A stretch of 64,000 nt of DNA from NCBI RefSeq assembly GCF_963931595.1, contig NZ_OZ007030.1, positions 372,001 through 436,000 of the forward strand, given 5' to 3'. Position numbers and translations under genes: made by a program. Under the pieces are notes generated by a model, which saw nothing but the letters and a program-made list of their open reading frames with translations, was not told the origin of the DNA and did not search any database. This document shows, in pieces, positions 44,823-53,356 of the stretch; the stretch's first letter is position 1; each line of letters begins with the position of its first letter. This DNA comes from an uncultured Subdoligranulum sp. (GTDB lineage: Bacteria; Bacillota; Clostridia; Oscillospirales; Ruminococcaceae).

Positions 44823-45686
44823 ATGGCGCGGCCCACAGTCTATCTCATCACCGGTGCACCCTGCACCGGCAAATCCACCCTGGCCGCCTGGCTCTGCCGC
44901 CGTCTGCCCCGGCCGGTGGCGGGTCTGCGCACCTTCTGCACCGGGCGGAGCCCGGCGGGGGCGCTTTTCTCGCTGCAGAACCTGGCGGATGGCACCGTGC
45001 ACCCCTGCACCCGGACGGAAGGGGATCGCGTGCTTCCTTTATATACTGTGTGGGAAGAGACGGCAGCCCCTCTGGTGCGGGCAGCGCTGCAGGCGGGTAC
45101 CGGCACCCTGCTGCTGGACGAAGCCCTGCCGCCCCATCCCGCATACCCGGCCTGGAAGGACGCCCTGGCGGCGGCGCTGGGCAGCGGCCTGCCCCTGGTG
45201 GTGACGGCGTCCCGGGCGGGGGCCCAGGCCATCGCCGCGCTGGCCCCGGGAGAAGTCCGTCTGCTGGATCTGGATGCCCGGTCCCCTGAAGACCTGCGCG
45301 CCGACCTGGCCGCCGAAAGCCCCGCCCCGCTGCACGCGGGGGTCAGTGTGCGGCTGTTCCGGGAGGAAAAATGCTTCGGCGCCGGGCCGATGGAACTGCT
45401 GGAACTGGTGGGCCGCACCGGCTCGCTGCACCGGGCGGCGGGGGTCATGGGGATGGCCTACTCCAAGGCATGGAAGATGCTGCGGGAGCTGGAACGGCAG
45501 TGGGGCTTCCCCATGCTGGAACGGCGGCCCGGCGGCACCGGGGGCGGCGGTTCGCTGCTCACGCCCCCGGCCTGGGAGCTGCTGCGGCGCTACCGTGCCC
45601 TGCGGTGGGAGACCGAGCGGGCGGCGGAACAGTCCTTCGGGCGGTGGTTCGGGGATTTTCCCGGCGGAACATTTTTACAGGAATAA
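44823..45686 (+). CDS. P-loop NTPase fused to a ModE-type winged-helix domain (regulator)
   Basis: Two-part protein of 287 residues. Residues 1-170 are a P-loop domain with Walker A TGAPCTGKST near residue 9 and a Walker-B-like TLLLDEALPP near 95. It recalls THEP1 or DUF2478 NTPases. Residues 190-287 are a ModE/LysR-like winged helix: FGAGPMELLELVGRTGSLHR, then GMAYSKAWKMLREL and MLERRPGGTGGGG, the exact pattern of ModE N-terminal domains. It directly precedes the xanthine permease and molybdenum-hydroxylase genes, so it probably controls them. It lacks MOP (molybdate-binding) domains. Start ATG follows AAAGGAGG. Confidence 0.82.
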   Translation: MARPTVYLITGAPCTGKSTLAAWLCRRLPRPVAGLRTFCTGRSPAGALFSLQNLADGTVHPCTRTEGDRVLPLYTVWEETAAPLVRAALQAGTGTLLLDEALPPHPAYPAWKDALAAALGSGLPLVVTASRAGAQAIAALAPGEVRLLDLDARSPEDLRADLAAESPAPLHAGVSVRLFREEKCFGAGPMELLELVGRTGSLHRAAGVMGMAYSKAWKMLRELERQWGFPMLERRPGGTGGGGSLLTPPAWELLRRYRALRWETERAAEQSFGRWFGDFPGGTFLQE

Positions 45687-45838
45687 TACAAATTGTATTT
45701 ACCACGCAAAATACCCGGAATGGAAATTAAAGTATGACTTTTCAAGAAAAATGCGCATGGGTACAGCATAAATGCAGAGGAACTACTGTGGGATTTTGTG
45801 GCATTTGCCGTATTTTTTTCGTCACAGCGTGCCAAATA

Positions 45839-45869
45839 TTGACAGCATGCCGCCCGCTGTTAGTATAAT
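45839..45869 (+). promoter_or_regulatory. Promoter of the xanthine permease gene
   Basis: Consensus TTGACA (45839-45844) and TATAAT (45864-45869), but separated by 19 bases, longer than ideal. No other good pair is visible in the 240-base gap before the gene. Confidence 0.6.
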
Positions 45870-45878
45870 AGGGAAGAA

Positions 45879-45898
45879 TTTCTGCCCCACGGCAGAAA
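45879..45898 (+). promoter_or_regulatory. Leader stem-loop before the xanthine permease
   Basis: TTTCTGCC, loop CCAC, GGCAGAAA: an 8-bp stem in the 5' leader, about 30 bases before the start codon and without a U tract. It could affect translation or mRNA stability. It does not match a purine riboswitch. Confidence 0.4.
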
Positions 45899-45929
45899 AC
45901 CCGAGTATCGGAGGAAAGGCGGCAAGTAA

Positions 45930-47375
45930 ATGAAAGAGGAAATCCAACACAAGGAGTATGTCACTCCCTACGAGTTCAAGGGCAAACTGCCCTGGCGTCA
46001 GGCGGTACCCCTGGGCCTGCAGCATGTGCTGGCCATGTTCGTGGGCAACCTGACCCCCATCCTGATCATCACCAGTGCCTGTGCGGCCGGCGGCGGGGCG
46101 GAGGAATTCGCCCAGATCCAGGTGGCGCTGCTCCAGAATGCCATGCTGGTGGCCGGCATCGTCACGCTGGTCCAGCTGTTCTCGGTGGGCCCCATCGGCG
46201 GCCAGGTGCCCATCATCATGGGTACCAGTTCCGGCTTCATCGGCGTGTTCCAGAGCGTCAACACCATCATGGGCGGCGGCATCCTGAGCTACGGTGCCAT
46301 GATGGGTGCCTCCATTGTGGGCGGCCTGTTTGAGACGGTGCTGGGCGCCTTCCTCAAACCCCTGCGCCGCTTCTTCCCGGCGGTGGTCACCGGCACGGTG
46401 GTCATGTCCATCGGTCTGTCGCTGATCAGCGTGGGCGTGGGCTCCTTCGGCGGCGGCACCTCCGCCAGCGACTACGGCTCGCTGGAAAACCTGCTCATCG
46501 CCCTGGTGGTCATGATCATCATTCTGGTGCTCAAGCACGGCACCAAGGGGCTGACCAGCTCCTCCTGCATCCTCATCGGCATCATCTGCGGCTACATCAT
46601 CTGCGCCGTGCTGCCCTTCTTCCTCTCCACCACCGGCGTCACCGCCGACGGTGTGGAGTACACCAAGGCCTGGGTGCTCAACTGGGACAAGGTGGCCCAG
46701 GCTTCCTGGTTTGCCGTGCCCCAGATCATGCCCGTCAAGCCGGTGTTTGACCTGCGGGCCATCCTGCCGGTGGGCGTCATGTTCATCGTCACCGCTGTGG
46801 AGACGGTGGGCGATATCTCCGGCGTGACCGAGGGCGGCATGGGCCGCGAAGCCACCGACAAGGAACTGTCCGGCGGCATCATCTGCGACGGTCTGGGCTC
46901 CACCTTCGCCGCCTTCTTCGGCGTGCTGCCCAACACCAGCTTCAGCCAGAACGTGGGCCTCGTCACCATGACCAAGATCGTCAACCGTACCGCCCTGGCC
47001 TTCGGCGCAGTCTTCCTGGTGCTCTGCGGCCTGCTGCCCAAGCTGGCGGCGCTGGTCTCCATCATGCCCCAGAGCGTGCTGGGCGGTGCGGCGGTCATCA
47101 TGTTCTCCTCCATCGTCATGAGCGGCATCCAGCTCATCACCAGCGACAAGCTCACCCCCCGCAACATGACCATCGTGTCGGTGGCGCTGGGTCTCGGGTA
47201 CGGCATGGGCTCCAACACCGCCGTGCTGGCCGGTCTGCCCCAGCTGGTGCAGCTGATCTTCGGCGGTTCCGGCATTGTGCCCGCCGCCGTGGTGGCCATC
47301 CTGCTCAACGTGCTGCTGCCCAAGGACAAACCCGCGGAAGCCGTTCCGGCTGCCGGGGAGAGCGCCAAGCAGTAA
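45930..47375 (+). CDS. Xanthine/uric-acid permease (NCS2 family)
   Basis: Nucleobase:cation symporter of 481 residues with about 12-14 hydrophobic segments. It begins PLGLQHVLAMFVGNLTPI, the NCS2 entry helix. The diagnostic motif PNTSFSQNVGLVTMTKIVNR, with N and Q positions typical of xanthine rather than uracil carriers, lies near residue 333. ETVGDISGVTEG carries the substrate-site Glu. It lies between the putative regulator and xanthine dehydrogenase genes, so xanthine or urate import is the likely job. Start ATG has GGAGGAAAGGCGG upstream. Confidence 0.92.
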   Translation: MKEEIQHKEYVTPYEFKGKLPWRQAVPLGLQHVLAMFVGNLTPILIITSACAAGGGAEEFAQIQVALLQNAMLVAGIVTLVQLFSVGPIGGQVPIIMGTSSGFIGVFQSVNTIMGGGILSYGAMMGASIVGGLFETVLGAFLKPLRRFFPAVVTGTVVMSIGLSLISVGVGSFGGGTSASDYGSLENLLIALVVMIIILVLKHGTKGLTSSSCILIGIICGYIICAVLPFFLSTTGVTADGVEYTKAWVLNWDKVAQASWFAVPQIMPVKPVFDLRAILPVGVMFIVTAVETVGDISGVTEGGMGREATDKELSGGIICDGLGSTFAAFFGVLPNTSFSQNVGLVTMTKIVNRTALAFGAVFLVLCGLLPKLAALVSIMPQSVLGGAAVIMFSSIVMSGIQLITSDKLTPRNMTIVSVALGLGYGMGSNTAVLAGLPQLVQLIFGGSGIVPAAVVAILLNVLLPKDKPAEAVPAAGESAKQ

Positions 47376-47393
47376 AAAACAGAAAAATTTGTC

Positions 47394-47420
47394 GCCCCGC
47401 CGCCCCGGCGGGGCTTTTTC
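47394..47420 (+). terminator. Terminator after the xanthine permease
   Basis: An 8-bp stem GCCCCGCC (47394-47401) with GGCGGGGC (47407-47414), followed by TTTTTC. Confidence 0.88.
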
Positions 47421-47434
47421 TTTGCGGGTTTCCA

Positions 47435-47443
47435 TGGTATACT
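47435..47443 (+). promoter_or_regulatory. Extended -10 promoter of the molybdenum-hydroxylase operon
   Basis: TGGTATACT, an extended -10, lies 20 bases past the terminator T tract and about 40 bases before the TTG start. The -35 region falls in the T tract and is weak. Confidence 0.5.
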
Positions 47444-47481
47444 GGAACCGAGAAAGCATACTTTTGTGAGGAGGTAGCACC

Positions 47482-48273
47482 TTGCTGACCATCAAGCGAT
47501 ACGTCCGCGCGCAAAGCCTGGACGAAGCCTATACCCTGTGCCAGAAGCGGGCCAATGTGGTGCTGGGCGGGATGCTGTGGCTCAAGACCCAGAACCGCAC
47601 GGTGGACACCGCCATCGATCTGAGCGACCTGGGACTGGATACCATTGAAGAGACCCCCGACGCCTACCGCATCGGGGCCGTGGTGACGCTGCGCACCCTG
47701 GAACAGCACCCGGGGCTGAACGAACTGACCCGGGGCGCCCTGGCGGACAGCGTGCGGTCCATCGTGGGGGTGCAGTTCCGCAACCTGGCCACGGTGGGGG
47801 GCAGCCTCTACGGCCGGTTCGGCTTCTCCGACGTGCTGACGCTCTTCCTGGCGTTGGACGCCATGGTGGAACTGCACCACGGCGGGGCGGTGCCGCTGGC
47901 GGACTACGCCGTCCGTCCCTATGAGCGGGACATCCTGACCCACATCGTGGTGCCCAAAGCGGTGGGCAAGGTGGCCTACCTGGCCCAGCGCAACATCTCC
48001 ACCGACTTCCCGGTGCTGACCTGCGCCGTGGCGGTGCGGGCGGACGGTGTGCGCTGCGCCATCGGTGCCCGGCCCATGAAGGCACAGCTCTACACCGGCG
48101 ACCCCGCCCTGCTGGCAGGGGACATCACGCCGGAATCCGCCGCGGCCTTCGGCAAGAGCGTCGCCGCCGAAGCCACCTTTGGCAGCAATCTGCGCGCCGG
48201 GGCGGACTACCGCCGCGCCGTCTGCGGGGTGCTGGTACGCCGGGCCCTGCTGGCCTGCAAGGAGGATGCATAA
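47482..48273 (+). CDS. Xanthine dehydrogenase family, FAD-binding subunit
   Basis: Medium subunit of a molybdenum hydroxylase (CoxM/XdhB type), 263 residues. FAD contacts: VVLGGMLWLKTQNR near residue 26 in place of the usual AGGTDL, and QFRNLATVGGSL as the second FAD motif (usually QIRNxATxGGN). Starts with TTG at 47482, with GAGGAGGT 7 bases upstream and no better ATG. The stop overlaps the start of the next subunit by ATAATGG. The three subunit genes form one operon. Confidence 0.92.
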   Translation: MLTIKRYVRAQSLDEAYTLCQKRANVVLGGMLWLKTQNRTVDTAIDLSDLGLDTIEETPDAYRIGAVVTLRTLEQHPGLNELTRGALADSVRSIVGVQFRNLATVGGSLYGRFGFSDVLTLFLALDAMVELHHGGAVPLADYAVRPYERDILTHIVVPKAVGKVAYLAQRNISTDFPVLTCAVAVRADGVRCAIGARPMKAQLYTGDPALLAGDITPESAAAFGKSVAAEATFGSNLRAGADYRRAVCGVLVRRALLACKEDA

Positions 48274-48743
48274 TGGAAATCCAACTGAAACTCAACGGCC
48301 GCCCGGTGCGTGACAGCATCGACGCCGATACCCTGCTCATCGACTTTGTGCGCGCCCACGGCTGCGCCAGCGTCAAGCGGGGCTGCGAAACCTCCAACTG
48401 CGGGCTGTGCACCGTGCTGCTGGACGGCAAACCGGTGCTTTCCTGCTCGGTGCTGGCGGCCCGGGCGGACGGCCACGAAGTCCAGACGCTGGAGGGCCTG
48501 CAGGCCGAAGCGGAAGCCTTTGTGGGCTTTATTGCCGACCAGGGCGCCGAGCAGTGCGGCTTCTGCAACCCCGGCTATGTGATGAATACCATCGCCCTGC
48601 TGCGGGAAAATCCCGACCCCACCGACGACGAGATCCGCGCCTATCTGGCGGGCAATCTCTGCCGCTGCTCGGGGTACGAGGGACAGCTGCGGGGCATCCG
48701 GGCATTTCTGAATGCCCGAAACCAGGCAAAGGAGGGGAACTGA
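48273..48743 (+). CDS. Xanthine dehydrogenase family, [2Fe-2S] subunit
   Basis: Small subunit of 156 residues with two [2Fe-2S] clusters. The plant-ferredoxin-like cluster is CETSNCGLCTVLLDGKPVLSC. The helical-domain cluster is CGFCNPGYVM and NLCRCSGYEG. Family order and spacing are complete. The ATG overlaps the stop region of the FAD subunit, so expression is coupled. Confidence 0.96.
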   Translation: MEIQLKLNGRPVRDSIDADTLLIDFVRAHGCASVKRGCETSNCGLCTVLLDGKPVLSCSVLAARADGHEVQTLEGLQAEAEAFVGFIADQGAEQCGFCNPGYVMNTIALLRENPDPTDDEIRAYLAGNLCRCSGYEGQLRGIRAFLNARNQAKEGN

Positions 48744-48744
48744 G

Positions 48745-51039
48745 GTGGCCGAACTGAAAACCGTGGGCAAGCCGCTGCGCAAGAAGGACGCCATGAACCT
48801 TTTGCTGGGCAAGCCCGCCTTCACCGAGGATGTGACCCCCCGGGACTGCCTGGTGGTCAAGGTGCTGCGCAGCCCCCATGCCCACGCGCTGATCCGCTCC
48901 ATCAAGACCGACATCGCCCTGAAGGTGCCCGGCATGGTGGCCATCTACACCTGGCAGGATGTGCCCCACAACCGGTACACCAACGCGGGCCAGACCTACC
49001 CTGAACCCTCGCCCCACGACCGGCTGATCCTCGACCGGCGGGTGCGCTTTGTGGGGGACGCGGTGGCCATTCTGGCCGGCGAGACCGAGAAGGCCGTGGA
49101 CAAGGCCATGAAGCTCATCAAGGTGGACTACGAGGTGCTGCCCGCCGTGCTGGACCCCCACACCGCCAAGGACAACCCGGTGCTCGTCCATCCCGAGGAG
49201 GACTGGGAGGCTCTCTGCCCGGTGGGCGCCGACAACAAGCGCAACCTGGTGGCCAGCGAGACCTGCGGCGAAGGCGACGTGGAGGCGGTGCTGGCCGACT
49301 GCGACGTGGTCATCGACCATGTGTGGCACACCAAGGCCTGCCAGCAGGCTATGATGGAGACCTTCCGCACCTACACCGAGATCGATCCCTACGGGCGGCT
49401 GCATGTGGTCAGTTCCACCCAGATCGTCTTCCACGTGCGGCGGATCCTCTCCATCGCTTTGGGCATTCCCAAATCCAAGATCCACGTGGAAAAGCCCCGC
49501 ATCGGCGGCGGCTTCGGCGCCAAGCAGACCTCGGTGTCGGAGGTCTACCCGGCCTTTGTGACCTGGAAGACCGGCCGTGCCGCCCGCATCGTCTACAGCC
49601 GGGAGGAATGCCAGATCGCCGGCAGTCCCCGGCACGAGATGGAGGTCCATGTCAAGCTGGGCGCCGATAAAAACGGCAAGATCCGGGCCATGGATGTCTA
49701 CACCCTGTCCAACTCGGGCGCCTACAGCGAGCACGGCCCCACCACGGTGGGCCTGTCGGGCCACAAGTCCATCCCGCTCTACACCGGCAGCCTGGAGGCC
49801 TTCCGCTTCGCCTACGATGTGGTCTACACCAACGTGCAGGCCGCCGGTGCCTACCGCGGCTACGGTGCCACCCAGGGCATCTTCGCGGTGGAAAGCGCCG
49901 TCAACGAGCTGGCAGGCAAGCTGGGCATCGACCCGGTCAAACTGCGGGAACAGAACATGGTGCGGGAAGGTATGATCATGCCCGCCTACTACAACGAACC
50001 CGCCAACGCCTGCGCTCTGGACCGGTGCATGGCCCGCTGCAAGGAACTCTTCCACTGGGATGAAAAGTACCCGGTGCGGGATATGGGCAACGGCAAGGTG
50101 CGCGCCGCCGGTGTGGCCATGGCCATGCAGGGGTCGGGCATCTCGGGGGTGGACGTGGGTTCCGCCACCGTCAAGCTCAGCGACGACGGTTCCTACAACC
50201 TGATCATCGGTGCCGCCGATATGGGCACCGGCTGTGATACCATTCTGGCCCAGATGGTGGCCGAGTGCATGGACTGCGACCTGGACAACGTGGCGGTGTT
50301 CGGCGCCGATTCCGACGCCTCCCCCTACGATTCCGGCTCCTATGCCTCCTCCACCACCTACGTCACCGGCAAGGCGGTGGAAAAGGCCTGCCAGCAGCTG
50401 AAAGCCCAGCTCTGCACCCTGGCCGCAGGGAGCCTGGGCTGCACCCCCGACGAGCTGGAATTCACCGGCAAGGCGGTGCGCCGCTGCGACGGCACGGCGG
50501 AAATCAGCCTGGCCGATCTGGCCGTCAGCTCCCAGTGCAACAACAACACGGCGGTGCAGGTCACGGCCACCCATTCCTCGCCGGTCTCGCCGCCCCCCTT
50601 CATGGTGGGCATGGCAGAGATCGAGCTGGACAAGGAGACCGGCAGCGTCCAGGTGCTGGACTACAAGGCCGTGGTGGACTGCGGCACTCCCATCAACCCC
50701 AACCTGGCCCGGGTCCAGACCGAGGGCGGCATCGTCCAGGGCATCGGCATGGCCCTCTACGAGAATGTGACCTACAGCGACAAGGGCCGCATCCTGGAAA
50801 ACTCCCTCATGCAGTACAAGATCCCCACCCGGCTGGACATGGGCCATCTGCAGGTGGAATTCGAGTCCAGCTACGAGCCCACCGGGCCCTTCGGCGCCAA
50901 GTCCATCGGCGAGATCGTCATCAACACGCCCTCCCCGGCCATCGCCCACGCCATCTACCGGGCCACCGGGCTGTGGTTCCGGGAACTGCCCATCACCCCG
51001 GAAAAAATCCTCATGGGGCTGCAGAACCAGGCAAAATGA
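48745..51039 (+). CDS. Xanthine dehydrogenase family, molybdopterin-binding subunit
   Basis: Large catalytic subunit of 764 residues. Motifs in order: a/b hammerhead start KPAFTEDVTPRD, IGGGFGAKQTSVSEVYPAF, AYRGYGATQGIFAVESA, GAADMGTGCDTILAQ, and the C-terminal GAKSIGEIVINTPSPAIAHA, which holds the catalytic-base Glu in GE. The start is a GTG at 48745, one base after the previous stop, with GGAGGGGAAC upstream. Subunit divided as in clostridial xanthine, purine or nicotinate hydroxylases. With the xanthine permease upstream, a purine substrate is most likely. Whether it needs labile selenium cannot be told. Confidence 0.93.
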   Translation: MAELKTVGKPLRKKDAMNLLLGKPAFTEDVTPRDCLVVKVLRSPHAHALIRSIKTDIALKVPGMVAIYTWQDVPHNRYTNAGQTYPEPSPHDRLILDRRVRFVGDAVAILAGETEKAVDKAMKLIKVDYEVLPAVLDPHTAKDNPVLVHPEEDWEALCPVGADNKRNLVASETCGEGDVEAVLADCDVVIDHVWHTKACQQAMMETFRTYTEIDPYGRLHVVSSTQIVFHVRRILSIALGIPKSKIHVEKPRIGGGFGAKQTSVSEVYPAFVTWKTGRAARIVYSREECQIAGSPRHEMEVHVKLGADKNGKIRAMDVYTLSNSGAYSEHGPTTVGLSGHKSIPLYTGSLEAFRFAYDVVYTNVQAAGAYRGYGATQGIFAVESAVNELAGKLGIDPVKLREQNMVREGMIMPAYYNEPANACALDRCMARCKELFHWDEKYPVRDMGNGKVRAAGVAMAMQGSGISGVDVGSATVKLSDDGSYNLIIGAADMGTGCDTILAQMVAECMDCDLDNVAVFGADSDASPYDSGSYASSTTYVTGKAVEKACQQLKAQLCTLAAGSLGCTPDELEFTGKAVRRCDGTAEISLADLAVSSQCNNNTAVQVTATHSSPVSPPPFMVGMAEIELDKETGSVQVLDYKAVVDCGTPINPNLARVQTEGGIVQGIGMALYENVTYSDKGRILENSLMQYKIPTRLDMGHLQVEFESSYEPTGPFGAKSIGEIVINTPSPAIAHAIYRATGLWFRELPITPEKILMGLQNQAK

Positions 51040-51608
51040 CCCATCTGATCTATCTGGCGGCGGGGGCTTCCCGCCGGTTCGGGGCCGACAAGCTGCTGGC
51101 CGACTGTCACGGCAGGCCGCTGTTTTCCCATGGACTGCAAACGCTGGCGGAGGTCTGCGCCGGGCGGCGGGATGCCGACCTGACGGTGGTGACCAACACC
51201 CCGGCCATCGCCGAGGCGGCCCGGGCCCTGGGCGCCCGGGCGGTGCCCAGCCCCCAGAGTGCCCTGGGCCAGAGTTACAGCATCCGGGCCGGGCTGGACG
51301 CCGTGGAACCGCTGGGAGCAGGGGATTTCCTGCTTTTTGCGGTGGCTGACCAGCCCCGGCTGCGTCCCGACACGGTCCGGCGCTTTCTGGCGCTGGCGGT
51401 GCCCGGCACCTGGGCGGCCACGGCGGCCTGCGGTGACCGGGTGGGCAATCCCGGCCTCTTCTGCGCCGCGCTGGCCCCCGCCCTGCGGGCTTTGCAGGGA
51501 GACAGGGGCGGCCGGGCGGTGCTCAACCGTTACCCGGAGCGGCTGCTGCGGGTGGCGTGCGCTCCCGAGGAACTGGAGGACATCGACACCCCCGCCGACC
51601 TGCCATAA
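51036..51608 (+). CDS. MocA-like molybdenum cofactor nucleotidyltransferase
   Basis: Nucleotidyltransferase of 190 residues, related to MocA/MobA, which adds CMP or GMP to molybdopterin. N-terminal YLAAGASRRFGADKLL is the NTP-binding LxAGxSxRxGxxK loop. The metal-binding LFAVADQPRL and VGNPGLF follow, as in MocA. The start overlaps the hydroxylase stop by ATGA. Its place at the end of the operon implies that it matures the cofactor of this hydroxylase. Confidence 0.9.
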   Translation: MTHLIYLAAGASRRFGADKLLADCHGRPLFSHGLQTLAEVCAGRRDADLTVVTNTPAIAEAARALGARAVPSPQSALGQSYSIRAGLDAVEPLGAGDFLLFAVADQPRLRPDTVRRFLALAVPGTWAATAACGDRVGNPGLFCAALAPALRALQGDRGGRAVLNRYPERLLRVACAPEELEDIDTPADLP

Positions 51609-51616
51609 AAACAAAG

Positions 51617-51660
51617 AACCGCCCCGCATCACGGGATTTACGTGACGCGGGGCGGTTTTC
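51617..51660 (+). terminator. Terminator of the molybdenum-hydroxylase operon
   Basis: An 11-bp stem AACCGCCCCGC (51617-51627) with its complement at 51647-51657, further inner TCACG/CGTGA pairing, then TTTTC. May also serve the converging degV gene. Confidence 0.85.
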
Positions 51661-51678
51661 CTATGGCAAAAAATCCGA

Positions 51679-52551
51679 TCAGCGGGGGCCGCCCAGGAAG
51701 AAGAGGGCGACGGTGCCGGGGCCGCTGTGGGCGCCGATGACGGGGCCGATATCGCCGGTGCAGATCCGCTTCACACCGTAGGCCTTGATCTTGTCCACCA
51801 CGTACTGGCAGTCCTCGGGGCAGCCGCCGTGGCTCACAAACACTGTCATCTCGCTGTAGTTCTTGTCGGCGGAGGCGGCAAAGTGCTTGACCAGGGCGTC
51901 CAGGCTGGCCCGGCGGCCGCGGACCTTCTCCATGGCCACCAGGTGCCCCTCGGGATCCACGTGCAGCACCGGCTTGATGCCCAGCAGCGTGCCCGCCACA
52001 GCGGCGGCGCCGCTGAGACGCCCACCCCGTTTGAGGAACATCAGGTCGTTGACGGTGAACCAGGCGCAGAACCGCTGGGTGTTCTTCTGGGCAAAGTCGA
52101 TGAGCTCGTCCATGGAGGCGCCGTTCTTGCGCATCATGGCCAGGGTGTAGGCGAACAGGCCCTCGCCCATGCTGGCCTGCAGACTGTCGATGCTGACCAT
52201 CCGCCGGTCGGGGTACTTTTCCTGCAGTTCCTCGATGGCGATCTTGCTGGCCTGGTAGGTGCCGGACAGACCGCTGGAGAAAGCCAGGTAGAGGATGTCC
52301 TTGCCCTGCTCCAGGAAGGGGGTGAAGGCCGCCTCGTAGTCGGTGATGCCCACCTGGCTGGTGGTGGACATGCTGCCGTTGCGCAGCTTGTCGTAGAAGG
52401 TCTCGGGGCTCATCTCCCGGTTGTCGGGATAGTTGCGGTAGCTCTGGCCGTCCAGCGTGAAGGTCATGGGCAGTATCTGAATATCCATTTCCTGCACGAG
52501 CTCGGGGGTCAGGTCACAGGTGGATTCACTGAACAGAACGTAGTTTTCCAT
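51679..52551 (-). CDS. DegV-family fatty-acid-binding protein
   Basis: Lipid-binding protein of 290 residues. Firmicute members (FakB) hold a fatty acid for phosphorylation by FakA. It begins VLFSESTCDLTPELVQE, has MSTTSQVGI, YLAFSSGLSGTYQAS, and SLQASMGEGL. FLKRGGRLSG and GTVALFFLG near the end are typical. I start at 52551 after AAAGGAG; the 15 extra residues have no ribosome site. No fakA is adjacent. Confidence 0.93.
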   Translation of the reverse strand: MENYVLFSESTCDLTPELVQEMDIQILPMTFTLDGQSYRNYPDNREMSPETFYDKLRNGSMSTTSQVGITDYEAAFTPFLEQGKDILYLAFSSGLSGTYQASKIAIEELQEKYPDRRMVSIDSLQASMGEGLFAYTLAMMRKNGASMDELIDFAQKNTQRFCAWFTVNDLMFLKRGGRLSGAAAVAGTLLGIKPVLHVDPEGHLVAMEKVRGRRASLDALVKHFAASADKNYSEMTVFVSHGGCPEDCQYVVDKIKAYGVKRICTGDIGPVIGAHSGPGTVALFFLGGPR

Positions 52552-52659
52552 CACAAAACTCCTTTGTGTAAACTGGCGGGTCGCACCCCGCCGCATATAC
52601 TACCATAATACCCTGTTTTGGCCGCAAAATCAATACAAAGCCGCATCGGTTCCGGGCAA

Positions 52660-52687
52660 AACAAAACCCATGGCCCGGGGCCATGGG
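52660..52687 (-). terminator. Terminator after the YczE-like gene
   Basis: A 9-bp stem CCCATGGCC (52667-52675) with GGCCATGGG (52679-52687), followed on the minus strand by TTTTGTTTTG. Confidence 0.8.
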
Positions 52688-52693
52688 GAAACA

Positions 52694-53356
52694 TCAGTTC
52701 AGGCAGACTTTTTCAAAGGCTTCCATGGGTTTGAGCAGGATTTTCGTCAGCTGGCCCACCAGCACAGCGGCGGCGATGGTACCTTCCCGCACGCCGTCCA
52801 GATGGCCCAGGAAGACGAAGGACAGAATGATGGACAGCGCCACCAGCGTCAGGTCAAAGGTCATCTTCATGTTGCCGAACTTGACGGGGGCCACCTGGCA
52901 GATGGCCAGCACGATGCCCTCGCCGGCGGTGACGATCAGCCGGGCCACCACTTCCATGCTGACGCCCAGCGCCACCAGGAAGATGCCCACCAGGCAGGTC
53001 AGCCACTGCTGCCAGTAGGCGGTGGGGTCCAGGCTGCGGATGAGCCAGGAGGCCACGTCGATAGTGGTGCCGAACAGGATGGCCGCCGGCAGCTGCAGCA
53101 GCTGGAACCACTGGTAGCGGCTGCGCAGGATGGCGATCTGGATCAGCACGAAGATGGCGTTCATGATGATGGTGGTGGTACCCACGCTCAGCCCCGAGAT
53201 GGCGCCCGTCACATAGGGCACGCTGGAGATGGGCGAGGTGCCCAGGGCAGCCGTGATGGAAAAGGCCACGCCGAAGGCCATGACGATCAGCCCCAGACAG
53301 AGCATGGCGATCCGCTTGCACAGCGAAATGGCAGAATATTTCCGGATTTCCTTCAT
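52694..53356 (-). CDS. YczE/YyaS-like integral membrane protein
   Basis: A 220-residue membrane protein with five or six hydrophobic segments. LGLIVMAFGVAFSITAALGTSP and VGTTTIIMNAIFVLIQIA near the N-terminus match the YczE/YitT-like group (DUF6198). Function is not established; in Bacillus, yczE affects lipopeptide production. The start overlaps the upstream marR stop by 4 bases (ATGA), so the two are co-expressed and the MarR protein may control it. A transport or export role is a guess. Confidence 0.83.
   Translation of the reverse strand: MKEIRKYSAISLCKRIAMLCLGLIVMAFGVAFSITAALGTSPISSVPYVTGAISGLSVGTTTIIMNAIFVLIQIAILRSRYQWFQLLQLPAAILFGTTIDVASWLIRSLDPTAYWQQWLTCLVGIFLVALGVSMEVVARLIVTAGEGIVLAICQVAPVKFGNMKMTFDLTLVALSIILSFVFLGHLDGVREGTIAAAVLVGQLTKILLKPMEAFEKVCLN

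Noticed and set aside
45687..45929. Possible purine riboswitch before the xanthine permease
   Set aside because: The leader after the promoter is only about 55 bases and has a single 8-bp stem. I could not find the three-way junction or conserved loops of purine or PreQ1 aptamers.
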